Assembly (NCBI GenBank): GCA_047967505.1
Contig: CM106539.1
Source: Dipteris shenzhenensis
Taxonomy: Eukaryota > Polypodiophyta > Polypodiopsida > Gleicheniales
Length of the DNA stretch: 64,000 nucleotides
Reading direction: 5' to 3' (one strand)
In this document: piece after piece, positions 10,586 through 22,540 of the stretch
Position numbering within the stretch: the first letter of the stretch is position 1
How the letters are laid out: every line of letters starts with the position of its first letter
Made by a program: the position numbers and the translations under genes
The notes under the pieces: model-generated
The model's input: the letters and a program-made list of their open reading frames with translations, nothing else
What the model was told of the DNA's origin: nothing
The model's database searches: none

Positions 10586-10892
10586 GTTGATTTGGCTCAT
10601 TCCCGTCTCATCTCTGTCAAATTCGCTTGTTTTCCTAGAGGTTGCACTAGTATGCACTATGTTTATGAATGGTCTTTGTTCATGACAAATGCTATTTGGT
10701 TGCAATGATCGTAATTTTTTCATTCTCATCTTTGTGGCAAGTGTCATCTACAATTTCTAGGAGGATTTTTTGGGGACCTTTCACATTGGGCTTTGACCTA
10801 GTAGAAGAGGATAGCCAAGTCATTTCTCTCTTTATCAAGTTCCCCTGCCTTTCTTAGATGTATCATCGACTCCTTGCCTGGATTGGAGCTAG

Positions 10893-11590
10893 ATGTTAAT
10901 ACATAAGGCAGGTGACCCCATGGATACTGGGAACTATCACACTAGTCTCATGATTGGCCATAAGCTAGCCAAGATCTATGGATCGATACTAGAGAGGAAG
11001 ATCAGCAGCCATACAGAGGCACATGGGCAACATGCTCTAGGGCAGGCAAGTGTCCAGAGACAACACTCCACACTAGACCACATCTTCACCCTAAGGACTA
11101 TCATTGAGGAGGCGAGGTCGAGATGCCAGAGAGTCTATGTTTGTTTTGTAGACTTTCGGAACGCCTTCGACACTGTCCCGCATTCGCGCATGATCAGGAG
11201 ACTACAGGATATGCAGATTCGAGAGGTTCTGATCTGGGGAGTGGTGAGCCTATATGAGTTCGTCAGACTAGGGAGAGTTCATGTCCCAAGAGGCCTATCA
11301 GACTGGGTTGAGAGCACGATCGGGGTAAAGCAGGGATGCCCTCTCTCACTGACTCTCTTCGGGCTCTACATTGATGAGATTACATCTTTTATAGACCGTC
11401 TAGGAGGCGAGGGAGCACCACTAGCTGACTTGATGATACAGATTCTACTATATGCAGATGACATAGACCTCCTATCATCTTCGGCAGAGGGACTACATAG
11501 ACATCTAGATGCCCTAGAGGTGTTCTAGAGAGAGAGAGAGCTGATGGTTAACCTTGGGAAGACCAAGGTCATGATCTTCAACACCTCTTA
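10893..11590 (+). pseudogene. LINE (non-LTR) reverse transcriptase fragment
   Basis: An open stretch of 211 codons (10893-11528) shows non-LTR RT blocks in order: IHKAGDPMDTGNYHT, LDHIFTLRTIIEEARSR, CFVDFRNAFDTVPHSRM, GVKQGCPLSLTLFGLY and ILLYADDIDLLSSSAEG (catalytic YADD). A TAG at 11526-11528 interrupts it. The same frame continues with MVNLGKTKVMIF to about 11590 and then decays. The endonuclease domain upstream and the 3' tail are missing. The usual FRKAFDTV reads FRNAFDTV here. It is a truncated, inactive LINE. The duplicate is at 55408-56105. Confidence 0.88.
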
Positions 11591-12239
11591 CATATTGCTT
11601 CACTGACATAGCTTTACATACCAGAGTCAGCCAGTGGAGATTGTGCCCAACTATTGAGTCATTGAACCTATTTGGGATCTATACAGACACTAGCAACAAA
11701 TAGTAGAATTATTAGGACAATGTACAATTATACTTCTTGTTTCAAGAACTCAAACTTAGACATCCTCTCATGAAGAATCTCACATGGAAGAATAGCTTAA
11801 GCATTGCGATTTCTAATTGCCAAAATTGATTTGTCATCCATTAAAACAAAAAGAAAACTATATTATATATTCTAGGTTCCTATAATAGAACCGTTTTTCA
11901 CCAAGAGCAAAATTGAATTTATCTAGGTGAAATTGCAATATGTCGAGCGATACAAGATGTTGAACATTAGCCCTTGTCTAAACTTGCACTTTACAAGTGT
12001 CAATGATGTTGATGACAAAATCCATCAGTAAAAGGAAGCTGACAGTTTGTTTAGTGGGTGTGTAGAGCCATTATCAATGTATGGGGGGACATACTCGCTC
12101 AACATTATTATATTCCTATTTGTTTTGGACCATCGAGATTAATTAACCTAATTAATTAACCTATGTTTGTCCATGGATTAATTGATTTATTTGGGTTGAT
12201 TAATTTATTTTAAGCTATGTCTAAGAAGAGTGCACATTC

Positions 12240-12315
12240 TTTAAGATGGTAGGATTCGAACCCACAATGTTGTCTTTCCCATGTGTGAGCCCTACCACTA
12301 AGCTATAGAGTGGAA
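12240..12315 (-). repeat. tRNA-like sequence, probably a SINE head
   Basis: The minus strand has a perfect RNA polymerase III A box, TAGCTTAGTGG (12295-12305), and a perfect B box, GGTTCGAATCC (12252-12262), at tRNA-like spacing. The T arm can pair, but the acceptor ends and anticodon stem do not, so it is not a working tRNA gene. The duplicate at 56757-56832 keeps both boxes. Confidence 0.5.
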
Positions 12316-13231
12316 GAGTATATCTAGTGCTAACCTCGTGCTAACTAAAATATTATAAATGGTCCCTCTTCCCCCTCTCCCTTTAGGTGTTCCTTCTTGT
12401 TTAAAGCTTCCTTCAAATGGTCACCATTCCCCCTGCTCCTTTAGCACATGCCTTCTTCTCTAATGTACCCTTCTAAAGTGGTCCCTCTTAATTGAAACTC
12501 CTCACTCCCCCCTTTATCCCTTAGTTTAATCATGCCCTTTCCCTCTTGCTTTTCACCCCTCTTCTCTTCCCAAAAACTAATTCATGGGAATTGCCCATTT
12601 TTCATCGTATGGGGGGATCTGAGGGGGGATAGACCAGTAAGCTCTTAAATATGGACAATGTAGAGAAATGCTTAAATGAGCATACAAGGGCACAATTAGG
12701 ATAGTTCAAAGGGTGCTCACAGTAATTATTGGATTAGGGAGTGTTCATAGGGCGCGTTTCCAAAGTTATCTATGCAGTGCCTGTTTGGGCACCGCAGCTC
12801 AGTATTTGGGCCATACGCTTTGGTAGGAAGGGAGGAGAGGCACCTAGAACGCGAATAACAGGAGCGGGTAGAGGAAGCAAAGGCAAGCTGAGGCCACGAA
12901 AGCTGCACTGAACAGTCAAGTTGAATGTTGGTGTTGGAACTTGGGGGCATCAAAATCCTTTGAATAAGCTTTTTCTAGAAGAAAACATGGACCAATTTGG
13001 CAAAAAGCATCATATACAAAAGTTTACATGCTGTGAGGGAGGTAGTCCCCTTCTCCTATAGCAAAAATCAAAGACAAAACCATAACTTATGCGTGTCGTA
13101 GCAGAATACCATCATGATAAGTCTTTAAAATTTTGGAATGAGCTTGGTCTAGAAGGCAACATGGGCCAATTTGGTAAAAATCATCATACACAAAGCTAGC
13201 ATTCTTCAAAATTTATTGAACTTCTAGTCTA

Positions 13232-13270
13232 GCTTTGATACCATGTTGGAAGAAGAGGGAGAGAATACGG
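13232..13270 (-). other. Copia-type primer-binding site and truncated LTR start
   Basis: The minus strand reads TGGTATCAAAGC (13232-13243), the common plant copia primer site. It abuts TGTTGGAAGAAGAGGGAGAG, which resembles the start of the short LTR at 8906. The LTR breaks off at a T-run near 13271. This is probably the 5' end of the decayed element whose 3' LTR is at 8906-9040. Confidence 0.5.
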
Positions 13271-14211
13271 TTTTTTTTTTAACATTGTTTTTTCAAAAAA
13301 GTATTTAACATCATATTTAATTCTATAAATCTTGAATTAATTCTTAAAAAAATTTATTTCTTATCAGGTCAAATAAAACCTAAAAACCTGCTACCTTTGA
13401 TAAGGGACTTTACAAATCTTATATGGGATATGACCAAATCATGTAACGGACATGTGAACTTCTCTATGGGACTTCAAATCCCTTGTGGGACATTAATAGA
13501 GTCTCATAAGGTACCCCAAAACTCCTATGTGGTACTTCAAATCCCATGATGGATCCCGAACTCCTATATGTGACTTTCAATCCCTTGTAGGACAGGGATC
13601 ACATCTCATACAAAACTCCAAAACTCCTATGTGGGACTTCAAATCCCATAAGGGACCCTAAAACTCCTATGTGGGACTTCAAATTCCATAAGGAACCTCC
13701 GAATGCCTATACATGACTTGAAATATCAAGTTTCAAAATTCATCTTTAATCTCTCCCAAAGTGGACTTATAAACTTGTTATACGTGGGAATTTAATTTAA
13801 ATATGATGTTTAGGAATTCAAAGATTCCATATGGGAAACTGATCCACTCTTATATGGGAGTACCAAACTCATATATGGGACTTCAAATGTCATGCTCAAC
13901 AAGATTCCAAATAACTTAAAATGTCCCACTTGGAATCTCAAATATTCCATGTCGGATATTGATTCACTCCCAAAGTGGACTTCTAAACTTCTATGTGGGA
14001 ATTTAAATTGATGTTTAGTACTTCCAAGATTCTATGTGGGATAGTGATCCACTCGTGTATGGGAACTTGTATTCTATGCCTTGCACATCGTGATGTGTAT
14101 ACATGTGGCTGATGTGGCACCATGCATGGTCATGATGTGGCAATATAGTCTCTTCCATGACATGGAAAGGTGATGCGGCATGATGAGTTGGCATTCATGA
14201 GGTGGTAGATT

Positions 14212-14500
14212 CACAACAAGACAAAGCACCCATAGACGCACGCACAGACGCGTTTACTGAACTAAATAAAAAACTTACGGGCGCGTCTATTTGCGCGTCT
14301 ATTTTTGCGTCTGGAGACCCGCATCTAATTGTGCATCTATATATCAAACACGTGTACGTGCGTATAGATGCGCACTTAGACGCATAAATAGACGCGCTTA
14401 TAAATGCGTTTATAGATGCAAATATAGATGCAAGTCGAACAGACAGACGCGTATATAGACGCGTTTTTAAACGCACTGATAGACGCGCTTTATTTTTTTT
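14212..14500. repeat. Left subterminal array of copy A
   Basis: AGACGCG and its complement CGCGTCT, with one-base variants, occur roughly every 10-20 bp on both strands. In En/Spm such subterminal motifs are the TNPA binding sites; binding here is inferred. Confidence 0.8.
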
Positions 14501-14807
14501 ATATAAATTTTACAGAATGTTGTGTATGTTGTGTATGCTATATAGCTACAAGAATCCCATATCCACATTGTGTAATTCAATTCTTACAGCCAACCGCATT
14601 TTAATTAAAATTCCAAATAAAACATTACAACTCCAAAACGTAATAAAATTGAAAGCTCAAAAAGTGCTTGTATATACATATAGCACGAAGCTAAGCCACG
14701 TCATGTGGCTTCAAGTACAAAAAATAAGAGGAGTGTATATACAAGAGGCACAAAGCCAAGCCAGTGGCTTTAAGTACAAAAAAGAGTAGCTAGCACTACT
14801 TGTACGA

Positions 14808-16266
14808 CTAATCTATGTTCTCCAGGTCCTCGCTCCCTTCCACGCTCCCTTTTGCGCTCCCTTCTGCGCCTCCTTCCTCCTCTTCCTCATCGTCTTGTGC
14901 ACGGGCCTGTAAACAAGGGACAACATATATCAATGTATGAAAAATCAAATCTTTACTTATAATTTTGGCATTATTACTTTCAAATACCTCGGGGGCCGCT
15001 CCAGTAGCCCGGGTATACTGCTCCTCAGTAATCAACCCGTCATCATAGAAGTGCCTCCATGTATCTCCTCTGCGATGGTGGCGGTGGTAGGCTGTCTCCA
15101 CAGGAGTAGGGTATCTGCCCACGATCTCAAGCTGCATGACGACACACTTTGCGGAGGGATTAGTACAAAGAAACAACCTCCTAATAAACTACATAAGCAA
15201 TATAATTTGAGATCGATACTTACAAATTGGGCCTCCCATGATTCAACACCCCCTGCTCCAAAATGCGCGCTTCCATATTCCTCCATCTGGATCCTCCGTG
15301 CCTCCACGTGCTGCAGACTGGGGTCCTCCCTCGCTGACTTCATTGCCTTCTTCCACTCACGCTTGTGAGCGGTGTGGGGTGGGCCCCTTGGTGGTTGACC
15401 TGCCTCAAGCCTGGCAAGCTCCGCTAGTGCCTACCTCTTAAGCGAAGATCTTTTATTGCCAAGTATCGTAACAATCTTTGACTTGGCCCATTTATCTGTG
15501 AACTCGCGATTGGGGGGGTTAGGATACCTAGAGCGAACAGCAGCGAGGGTCTCATTATCCAACCTCTTTGGGTGGTCTTTGTAGTGGATAAAGCAATCTC
15601 TGTAATTGTTAGCAATTACAGAGCGCATGAAGGCCATGATGTCCTTCCCCCACGCATCCATCAAGATGCCTTCTGTCTGAGTGATGTCATAATAAATCGT
15701 ACCATCACCCGGAGGCACATCTAAATCATCTGAATCATCATCCTCCCCACCGCCACACGGCCCAAAGCACTGTGCCATGCATCCCCCACCGCTCTGCTTG
15801 CTACTACGCCTGCTACCCTGTCGTGTCGATCTCGTACGCTGGCCACTCGTAGCTGGAGACTGCACAGGACTACGCTGACCACTCGTAGCTGGAGAATCGA
15901 GTCTCGATGGCACAGGTGTACGTCCACGGCTCTGCGAGACAGAAGGACCTCCTGACGGCATGGGGGAAGGGGCATAAAATGGGATGGTAGAAGGGACATA
16001 AGACGGCATGGGAGAAGGGGCATAAGACGGTATGGGGAAGGGGCATAAGAAGGGGCATAAGACGGCTGTCCTGACTCCGCTGGGGTGATCTCAGGCGGTG
16101 TGGGGTGGTTTGGAGTCTGTAGTGCTGACTCCTGGGGAGTGTTTAGAGTACCCGTCATATACCCGTATAACTCCGCAAGACTAGGAGGGTGCCCTAAAAG
16201 GTTATATAAGTCCTTCCAAATAGATTCTCGGGGATCAGGTGAGCTGGAAGCGCTTCTTGGCCACAT
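14808..16266 (-). pseudogene. TNPA-like second gene of CACTA copy A
   Basis: The gene follows the same three-exon plan as copy B: exon 1 16266-15224, exon 2 15131-14988, exon 3 14906-14808, with GTAAGT/CAG and GTATTT/CAG introns. The protein starts MWPRSASSSPDPRESIWKDL, has a Pro/Ser-rich section with repeated PSYAPSPMP, an Asp-rich stretch DDDSDDLDVP, then the conserved part KWAKSKIVTILGNKRSSLKR, and an acidic tail. It resembles plant Ptta/En/Spm-type proteins (recognised, not searched). A frame change near 16045, inside the PSYAPSP repeats, breaks exon 1. Confidence 0.7.
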
Positions 16267-16339
16267 GTTGAACTGGAAAAAAGGAAAAAAATCTATTACT
16301 GATGAGCTGAGAAGAAAGGGGAAGGGAAGACAGGCTTAC

Positions 16340-17090
16340 TGTCGGAGCGCGTCTATAGACGCGTCTGATTTGCGCGTCTATAGACGCGTCTAACAGAGCG
16401 TCTAACAGAGCGTCTAACCGAGCGTTTAACAGAGCGTCTAACAGAGCGTCTAACAGAGCAGCTATCAACGCGTCTGTCTGTGTCTGCAAACAGGCTAGAC
16501 GTGCATTTAGACGCGCCTGTACACGCGCTTTTAGACGCGCTCTGAGATGCGCCTATAGACACGCTCCGATAGACGGGATTTCTAAAAAGTAGAAAAGGAC
16601 ATTGCACCCGACACACAAACGTGACACTGATACCCAGATCATGCGCTTCTTGGATACGAGAAAGTACAAATCTAAAGAGAGCAAACTTCCAAACAAGATC
16701 AATTGCAAAAAGACTTACTTGGATAGAGGTATGGAAGGTTCTTCTTTCTTTTTCAAAGTTGCTTTTCCTCCTTGTTCGTCCTCCTCTCCTTTAAGCTTAG
16801 AAGTAAGTGTGGGTGCCTTCCTCTTAAGTGTAAGCTTGGAAGTAAGTATGGGAGCCTTCCTCTTAAGCGTCGAAACTATGGATCTGCTAATAAGGAAGGA
16901 AGCAAGCCGCGCGAAGTATAAGTAATGTGAAGAAAAGCAAAGCGAGCGCGCTAAAAAGCAGGTTTAAAATCCGATCTATAATCGCGTCTAATAGCGCGTC
17001 TATAGGCACGTGTAAATACACAGAGTAGACGCGCGTTTAGACCGATTTTAGATGTGCTTTTAGACGCGCCTTTAGACATGCCACAGAGTT
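16340..17090. repeat. Central AGACGCG array between the divergent genes of copy A
   Basis: CGCGTCTA and AGCGTCTAACAG repeats (12-bp period in part) fill 16345-16600, and further motifs lie at 16975-17085. The array lies between the TNPA-like start (16266, minus) and the TNP2 start (17142, plus), where the promoters should be. Confidence 0.8.
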
Positions 17091-17141
17091 TAAATTAAAC
17101 ATTTGAAGAAGAGAAAATTTGGTGGGTTGTTTATTTGTAGG

Positions 17142-20100
17142 ATGTCTTCATCTTCAACAAGTAGCTCCAGTGAGGATGAATCCCTCCGTATCCACCATCG
17201 CGAAATGTGGTTAGAGCAAAAAATCAAATGTCTGTGTGATCGATGTCGAGGAAACATGTATCGTGCACGCATGATTACACTGAATCATATCTCAAAGTAT
17301 GGAGAATGGGATGTGACCGTAAACAGGGTAAGGGTTTGTAAGTTAAGGTTGATTGAGATACCTATGGGTGTTCATATGTTTGAGTTATGATCCCGTTTTC
17401 ATTTGATACAGGATGCAGTGCCACACCCGCATATGTTACCCTATGCTCGCCGTGAGGAGGCGAAGCGTCGGCGATATGAGGTGGGATATTCAAGAGGGAG
17501 CGTTACGGATGCATGGAGTGATGGTGATAGTAGCCCTCCGCCATTACCTCATGAAGCCGTGGAGGAGGAGGTGTTTGATGACATGGTGCGGGATTTATAT
17601 GTCCATCAAGGGAGGGATAATAGCATGGAGCAGGATGATCTTTTTACTGCAGCATCAACTCCATTGTTTGAGGGGTGCACATTCTCTGTTCTACGTGCCT
17701 CCCTTAAGTTACTAAACTTGCAATAAACCATCTATGGATGGAGCAATGCAAGTTTGAATGCATTACTCAAGTAAGCTTTAAAGTCGATTTTGCAAACATG
17801 GTGAATTATGCTAGTGGGTCAATTACTCGAATGCTTTTCCTCATTTATGGTCTTCACGTGCAGGTTATTGTGTAAAATGCTTCGAAGGGAGAATAAACTA
17901 CCGACCTCAAGAGATATGGCAAGGCAACATGTGACCTCTCTTGGAGGATTAGATTACAAGCGCATCCATGCATGTGTCAATGATTGCATTTTGTTTCATG
18001 GACTACATAAGGATGCAAGAGAGTGTCCTACTTGTGGAGAGGCAAGATATAGAGCAGATCTCAAAACCTTGGACGTGCCTCGTAAGGTATTGCGACATTT
18101 TCCCATAATCCCTCGCATCCAACATATGTTCAAGTGCAAATCTATTGCAGAGCTCATGTCATGGCATTCCTCCCATCGATCAACCGATGGCAAGTGAAGA
18201 ACTCCCGCGGACCCTCCTGCGTGGAAGCATATTGAAGACACATGGCCAAGCTTCAAGGAAGAACCTAGGAGCTTGAGACTTGGATTGGGTATGGACGGTG
18301 TGAACCCATTTGGTCTCAAAAGCACGTCTTACAGTGTATGGCCAATGGTATTGGTGAATTACAATCTTCCACCCTTTATGGCTATTAAGAAAGGACATTA
18401 TGCTGTCCCTTCTTATTCCAGCGAAACATAAAGTCAAAAACGCTGATGTTTATTTGGAGCCTTTGATTGATCAGCTAGAGATACTTTGGAGAGGTATTGA
18501 GGTGCATGATGTGAACAGGCCTCCCTCGTCACGAGACTTCAACTGCAAAGCAGTCTTGATGTGGACGATGCATGACTTCCCAGGCTATGGCGAGTGTTCA
18601 GGTCAGCATTGCATTTTTAATTATGAATAGGCAAAGGATGTGGCACCCTAAACCCACCTTCCACTCTTAATTGCATCTATTGTTCAGGTCTCACTACATC
18701 GGGTTACCATGCATGTCCTGTTTGTGGTCCTTCGCTAGTTGCCTCATGGGCAGACGCATTGAATAAGGTCATCTATGAGAATCACCATCGATTTCTCCCA
18801 CCTGATCATCCTAGATATGTTGCCCCTTGGAATGAAGTCCTCCCACAATCACTCACCGCAGGAGATTGGATGAGAATTTGGGATGGCTCCATGACTCCTC
18901 CACCACTTGGCATGAACCGGTAAGGGTTTGTAACTATTGGCTGGAAGTAAAGATTGGCTATATTGGCTGAAAGTCATGAAGATTGCACGCTAACACTTTA
19001 TTTTGTTTAGATACTCCATCTTTTATCGTTTACCATATTGGTCCCACCTCAAGATCAATCACCTGCTTGATCCCATGCATACCTTCAAGAATGTGGCATC
19101 TACCATTTGGGAGCATTTGAATGGGACACGAGATTCGGCAGGCATAAGGGAGGATCTACGTACCACATGGAGGATGCATGAAGCTTGGCCTCAAGAGAGA
19201 CCAAATGGGCGTGTTTTTTTACTTCGTGCACCGTGGATGTTATCAAAGCTAGAGATGGCGACGGTGAAGCGCGCTATTACTACAATTCGTACTCCCACTG
19301 GATGCATGAGGTGTTTGAAGGGAGCCTTTACAAAGAGCAAGAAAAGAGGTGTAGTGCAATTATATGGCTTGAAATCTCATGATTGGCACAAGATGCTCCA
19401 AGTAAGTATTTTATATGCATAATATCTTTTTCCTTTCAAATTTGTGAGTGAATAGCTATAAGCAACTAATCAACCACCTCCTCGCGGGTTCAGTTCATAC
19501 TACCTACTAGCATTTCACGTAGTGCATCAAAGGACGTGAAAGATTGTATTTACAAGATGGGCGATCTTGTGAGGTACTTTACATGATACAAAATATGATG
19601 CGTATCAATGCTCCGTGCAAGTTTGAATGCATATTGCTAATATGCTGTACTTTTTCATTTCTAGGTATGTGAGCTCAAAGGAAATAGATCCCACCACGCT
19701 TGAGAATGCTCGAGTTATGTCAGTGGAGGCAGTTTGTTTAGTGGAGGAGACATTTCCACGTTCTATTCTCACAAGCCAACTACATCTCATAGTGCATTTG
19801 GTGGATGAGATTGCTATATGCGGTACTATACATGCACGATGGTTGTTCTTCCTGGAGCGCTTCATGAGGACCTTGAAGGGCTTCGTGAGACAAAATGCAA
19901 GACCCGAAGGTAGCATGGCCGAGGGTTGGTTGGTACAAGAGTCACTTGTATATATTTTTGAGTTTCTTGTTGATGTGGATAGCTCTCTCCCACGACTATG
20001 GAGAGATCATGAAGACCTAAGGATGACCTCTATTGTGCCTCAAGGGAAAGGACGCAACAAAGTAATAGACACGAAGTTGCATTATAGTATCAACCTCTTC

Positions 20101-21192
20101 TGCGTGCTTAATAGTGATGTGATGAAAATATGAGTGACAAGATACGAGGATGCAAAGGCAAGAAGACAAGAAGAAAGGGCCCTCTTTTGTACACACCACG
20201 GATCTCATGTGCCATACCCTCAGTATCTAAGAGCACTTCCAAAGGATATTCATGTGGATTGGCTACTTGATGAAATGGAGAAAGCAGAGAAAGACGAGGG
20301 GATGCATATCACAATGGAAGAATGGGAGTATGCTAGGGGATGCATGAGCAAGGTCGGTATATAGAATGTTATGCATAAGTTAGGAGCTTTCCATAATTTA
20401 GATTGCTTATTTAATTGATTTTTTCTTGGGTGTAGTGCACTATGTTCAATGCTATATGGTGTGAGGGCAAGCATTTTCGAACACAACGGATTGATGATAA
20501 GAGAAACACACAAGATTGCGGCGTCATTGCTAGCTTTGAGGGAGCCAATGGAGCCATGGATGATTATTGTGGCATAATCCAAGATACTATTATACTTGAC
20601 TTTCGACGCTTCTTTGTGTATGTTTTGGATGTAAAGTGGTTTAAGGACGTGGTGAAAAGAGGCCCTAATGCAACAATCAAATGCCATGCAAGTGGCTTTG
20701 TAACTATTGACTCCACAAAGTTTTGGCAAAGTAGGAAGGACACACTAGTACTACCGCAACAATGTGAACAGGTACTGTGCACACATATAAAAATACTCGC
20801 TTTTAAATATTTGATGCAAGAAAAGTAACATGATTGTATTTGTGTTTGAACTAGGTTGTCTATCAACCAATGGTGGATAATAATAGATGGTGGCATGTCA
20901 TACCTATTATGCCACATTCCAAAGTGATGTATAGTACATTTACTAATATGGAGCGTATGGAGGATGAGCAAGGCCATGGACGTGATGATGACCGTGATAC
21001 GAGAGAGGAGGATGATCATGAGATAGGAGATACAGATATTGAGGCCATTACCCATGAGGACGAGCCTACCATTCGAGATGATCATTTCGATGAGCACATG
21101 AGTGGCACAAGTAGTAGTGGGTTGAATGTATTTGTAGATCTAAACACTTGTTTGGATTTTGAAGTAGATGACATGGCTCATGATGTGAAATG
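17142..21192 (+). pseudogene. TNP2-type transposase gene of CACTA copy A
   Basis: This is the most complete transposase here, with a readable exon plan: 17142-17327, 17412-17770, 17864-18601, 18688-18919, 19011-19401, 19494-19573, 19665-about 20353, then two more with the DUF4216 part (20436-21192). Recognised parts are a Ser-rich N-terminus, TNP2 core (YKRIHACVNDCILFHGLHKD, CPTCGEARY, LGLGMDGVNPFG, LVNYNLPP, TMHDFPGYGECSG, YHACPVCGP), DUF4218 (HLVDEIAICGTIHARW, QNARPEGSMAEGWL) and DUF4216 (GFVTIDSTKFWQ, WWHVIP). Breaks are TAA at 17724, TGA in place of TGG near 18196, a 2-bp loss near 18397, and TGA near 20131. The C-terminus is replaced after 21168. It is inactive. Confidence 0.82.
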
Positions 21193-21387
21193 ATGAGGTG
21201 GCACATATGGCAGCATGTGTGGCAATGTAAGGTGACATGGTAAGGAGTGATGTCACATCTCCTTGATGACATGGCACCACGTGGTCTAACAACGTGGCAT
21301 GGTTTTGATGACTCACCCTTCCGCATGGGCAGCATGCACACTCCAAAGGCTTGCCACTAGGGTCGGTGATGCTCCTAGCCTACCTCA

Positions 21388-21431
21388 CCAAGCCTAATAC
21401 CAAGCCTACCTTGTCTTGGTATTAGGCTTGG
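21388..21431. repeat. Perfect inverted repeat (17-bp arms, 10-nt loop)
   Basis: CCAAGCCTAATACCAAG at 21388-21404 is the exact reverse complement of 21415-21431. It could form a stable stem. No T-run follows and this is nuclear plant DNA, so it is not called a terminator. Confidence 0.85.
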
Positions 21432-22148
21432 GTGGCCCTTTTTCCCCCACAAAAGGGAGATTTCACTCTTGGAGGCCATATCGTATGTTTCCCTTACTCA
21501 AATTTAACCAAAATTCTTTCCTCTTATTCATCATGCAGAGGACTAAAAATATTAACATTTTTGAAATGTTTGGTCATGTTTGACAATTACTAGATTTATT
21601 TTTAATATTCTTTATTGATCCTCTCAGGAGTAAAAGTCAAATTTAAACTTCAATCTTCCTAAATCTAACCGTTGGATTTGGGATTTGATGATTCAACCAT
21701 ACTAAAATGCATGTATTTTATGACTTTATTTATTATAAATAATTATTTATAATTAGATAAATCATTCAAAAAATTACCAATAAATCAAGTTAAGCTCTAC
21801 ATAATGCAAAGAGACCACTTACAAAGTTTCAATAACATTTAATCTAAAATGAGTGAGAAATTTAGAATTTAATATGACACTCTCTGTTTGTGACAAACGT
21901 GTGACCACCCTGGAACCATGCCGTGTGACGCAAAGAAACTTTTTGTGTGTGCATCGAATTTTCGATCAGACTATACGATTGTGTGCACAATAGCAAGTGT
22001 GATGTTGTGTCAGAAGACTTCAAAGACTAGATCCATAGGGAAGTAGGTGAGATTTGCATTTTTGTGTGCTAAAAAGCTTGTTTTTCCACCTCCTAAGGAT
22101 TGGTGGGGAGTGAACAAAAAGTGGACACCCTTAGCTTGCTACTTCCCA

Positions 22149-22338
22149 CCTCGATCGAGGTATATGACCTGCGCGAGGCATACAATACCTCGATCGAGGT
22201 ATATGACCGAGGGGTATGTGCTATGACCGAGGGGTACCTCGATCGAGGTTTATACATGCGTAATGCATTGAATACCTCGATCGAGGTATATGATCTGATC
22301 GAGGTATATGATCTGGGCATAGCATACCTCGATCGAGG
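22149..22338. repeat. Five copies of the palindrome CCTCGATCGAGG
   Basis: Copies lie at 22149-22160, 22188-22199, 22237-22248, 22275-22286 and 22327-22338. Most are part of the longer palindrome TACCTCGATCGAGGTA and are followed by TATATGACC or TATATGATC. Partial copies (TGATCGAGG) lie between. Spacing is 38-52 bp. Confidence 0.95.
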
Positions 22339-22537
22339 TATTTGAAGGTACAAAACTTAGCCAATTAGTTTCAATCTTAGCACCAAAACTTAGCCAATAT
22401 CGACCGGCAATCAAACCACCCATGTTGCATTGAGTGATATAGTTGCAGTGAACACATATGGGATTCCAGTTCCCCATATGTTAAGGGGAAAGAGATCATA
22501 GGTGGGTTGCAGGGAGAAGCATCACACCCTGGGTATC

Positions 22538-22540
22538 TTT
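22538..22540. repeat. 3-bp target site duplication (left) of CACTA copy B
   Basis: TTT before the terminus is matched by TTT at 28190-28192. It is short and low-complexity, so weaker alone than GGA at copy C. Confidence 0.6.

Larger units (their letters stand above)
9041..10892. other. Non-coding repeat DNA (retroelement interior and X-type repeat)
   Basis: No gene is recognised. From about 9770 to 10640 it matches the X repeats at 32440-33300, 36040-36674 and 45060-45912, including the GT microsatellite and two about-200-bp units. The join with LTR-flanking sequence GAGGTTGCACTAGTATG near 10635 shows the copia target sequence without an insertion. Confidence 0.6.
11591..14211. other. Intergenic repeat DNA without a recognised gene
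   Basis: This stretch is AT-rich, with a pyrimidine-rich part at 12360-12590 (runs of CCCTCTTCCCCC type). One about-200-bp repeat unit lies at 12955-13200. At 13380-14070 is a field of degenerate short repeats around TATGTGGGACTTCAAATCCC. At 14080-14210 short GATGTGGCA-type phrases repeat. The ORF at 12726-12953 has no domain. It is repeated at 56106-58685. Confidence 0.55.
14212..21168 (+). mobile_element. CACTA (En/Spm) transposon, copy A, right end missing
   Basis: The left terminus is CACAACAAGACAAAGCAC, as in copies B and C, followed by the AGACGCG subterminal array. The interior is the longest of the three copies: TNPA-like gene on the minus strand, central array, and an almost complete TNP2 gene on the plus strand. 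Alignment with B and C stops at about 21168 (GAAGTAGAT). The last codons, 3' subterminal array and right terminus are missing. Sequence on both sides (14080-14210 and 21170-21350) shares the same degenerate GATGTGGCA-rich character, so a deletion across the right end is likely. Confidence 0.85.
21169..22540. other. Spacer between CACTA copies A and B
   Basis: No gene is recognised. It contains GATGTGGCA-like phrases (21170-21350), a perfect hairpin (21388-21431), AT-rich DNA to about 22080, the palindromic motif array (22149-22338) and a 200-bp segment up to the B insertion. Confidence 0.6.

Noticed and set aside
11690-11860. Minus-strand stretch vaguely like a copia RNase H (DDKSILAI..., FHERMSKFE-like).
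   Set aside because: Too few residues match and a stop lies between them; I cannot separate it from chance.
12240-12315. A functional tRNA gene on the minus strand.
   Set aside because: A and B boxes are perfect, but the acceptor and anticodon stems do not pair.
13380-14070. Field of GGGACTTCAAATCCC-like phrases considered as a regulatory array or satellite.
   Set aside because: The phrases vary in spacing and sequence and I find no defined unit; described only as degenerate repeats.
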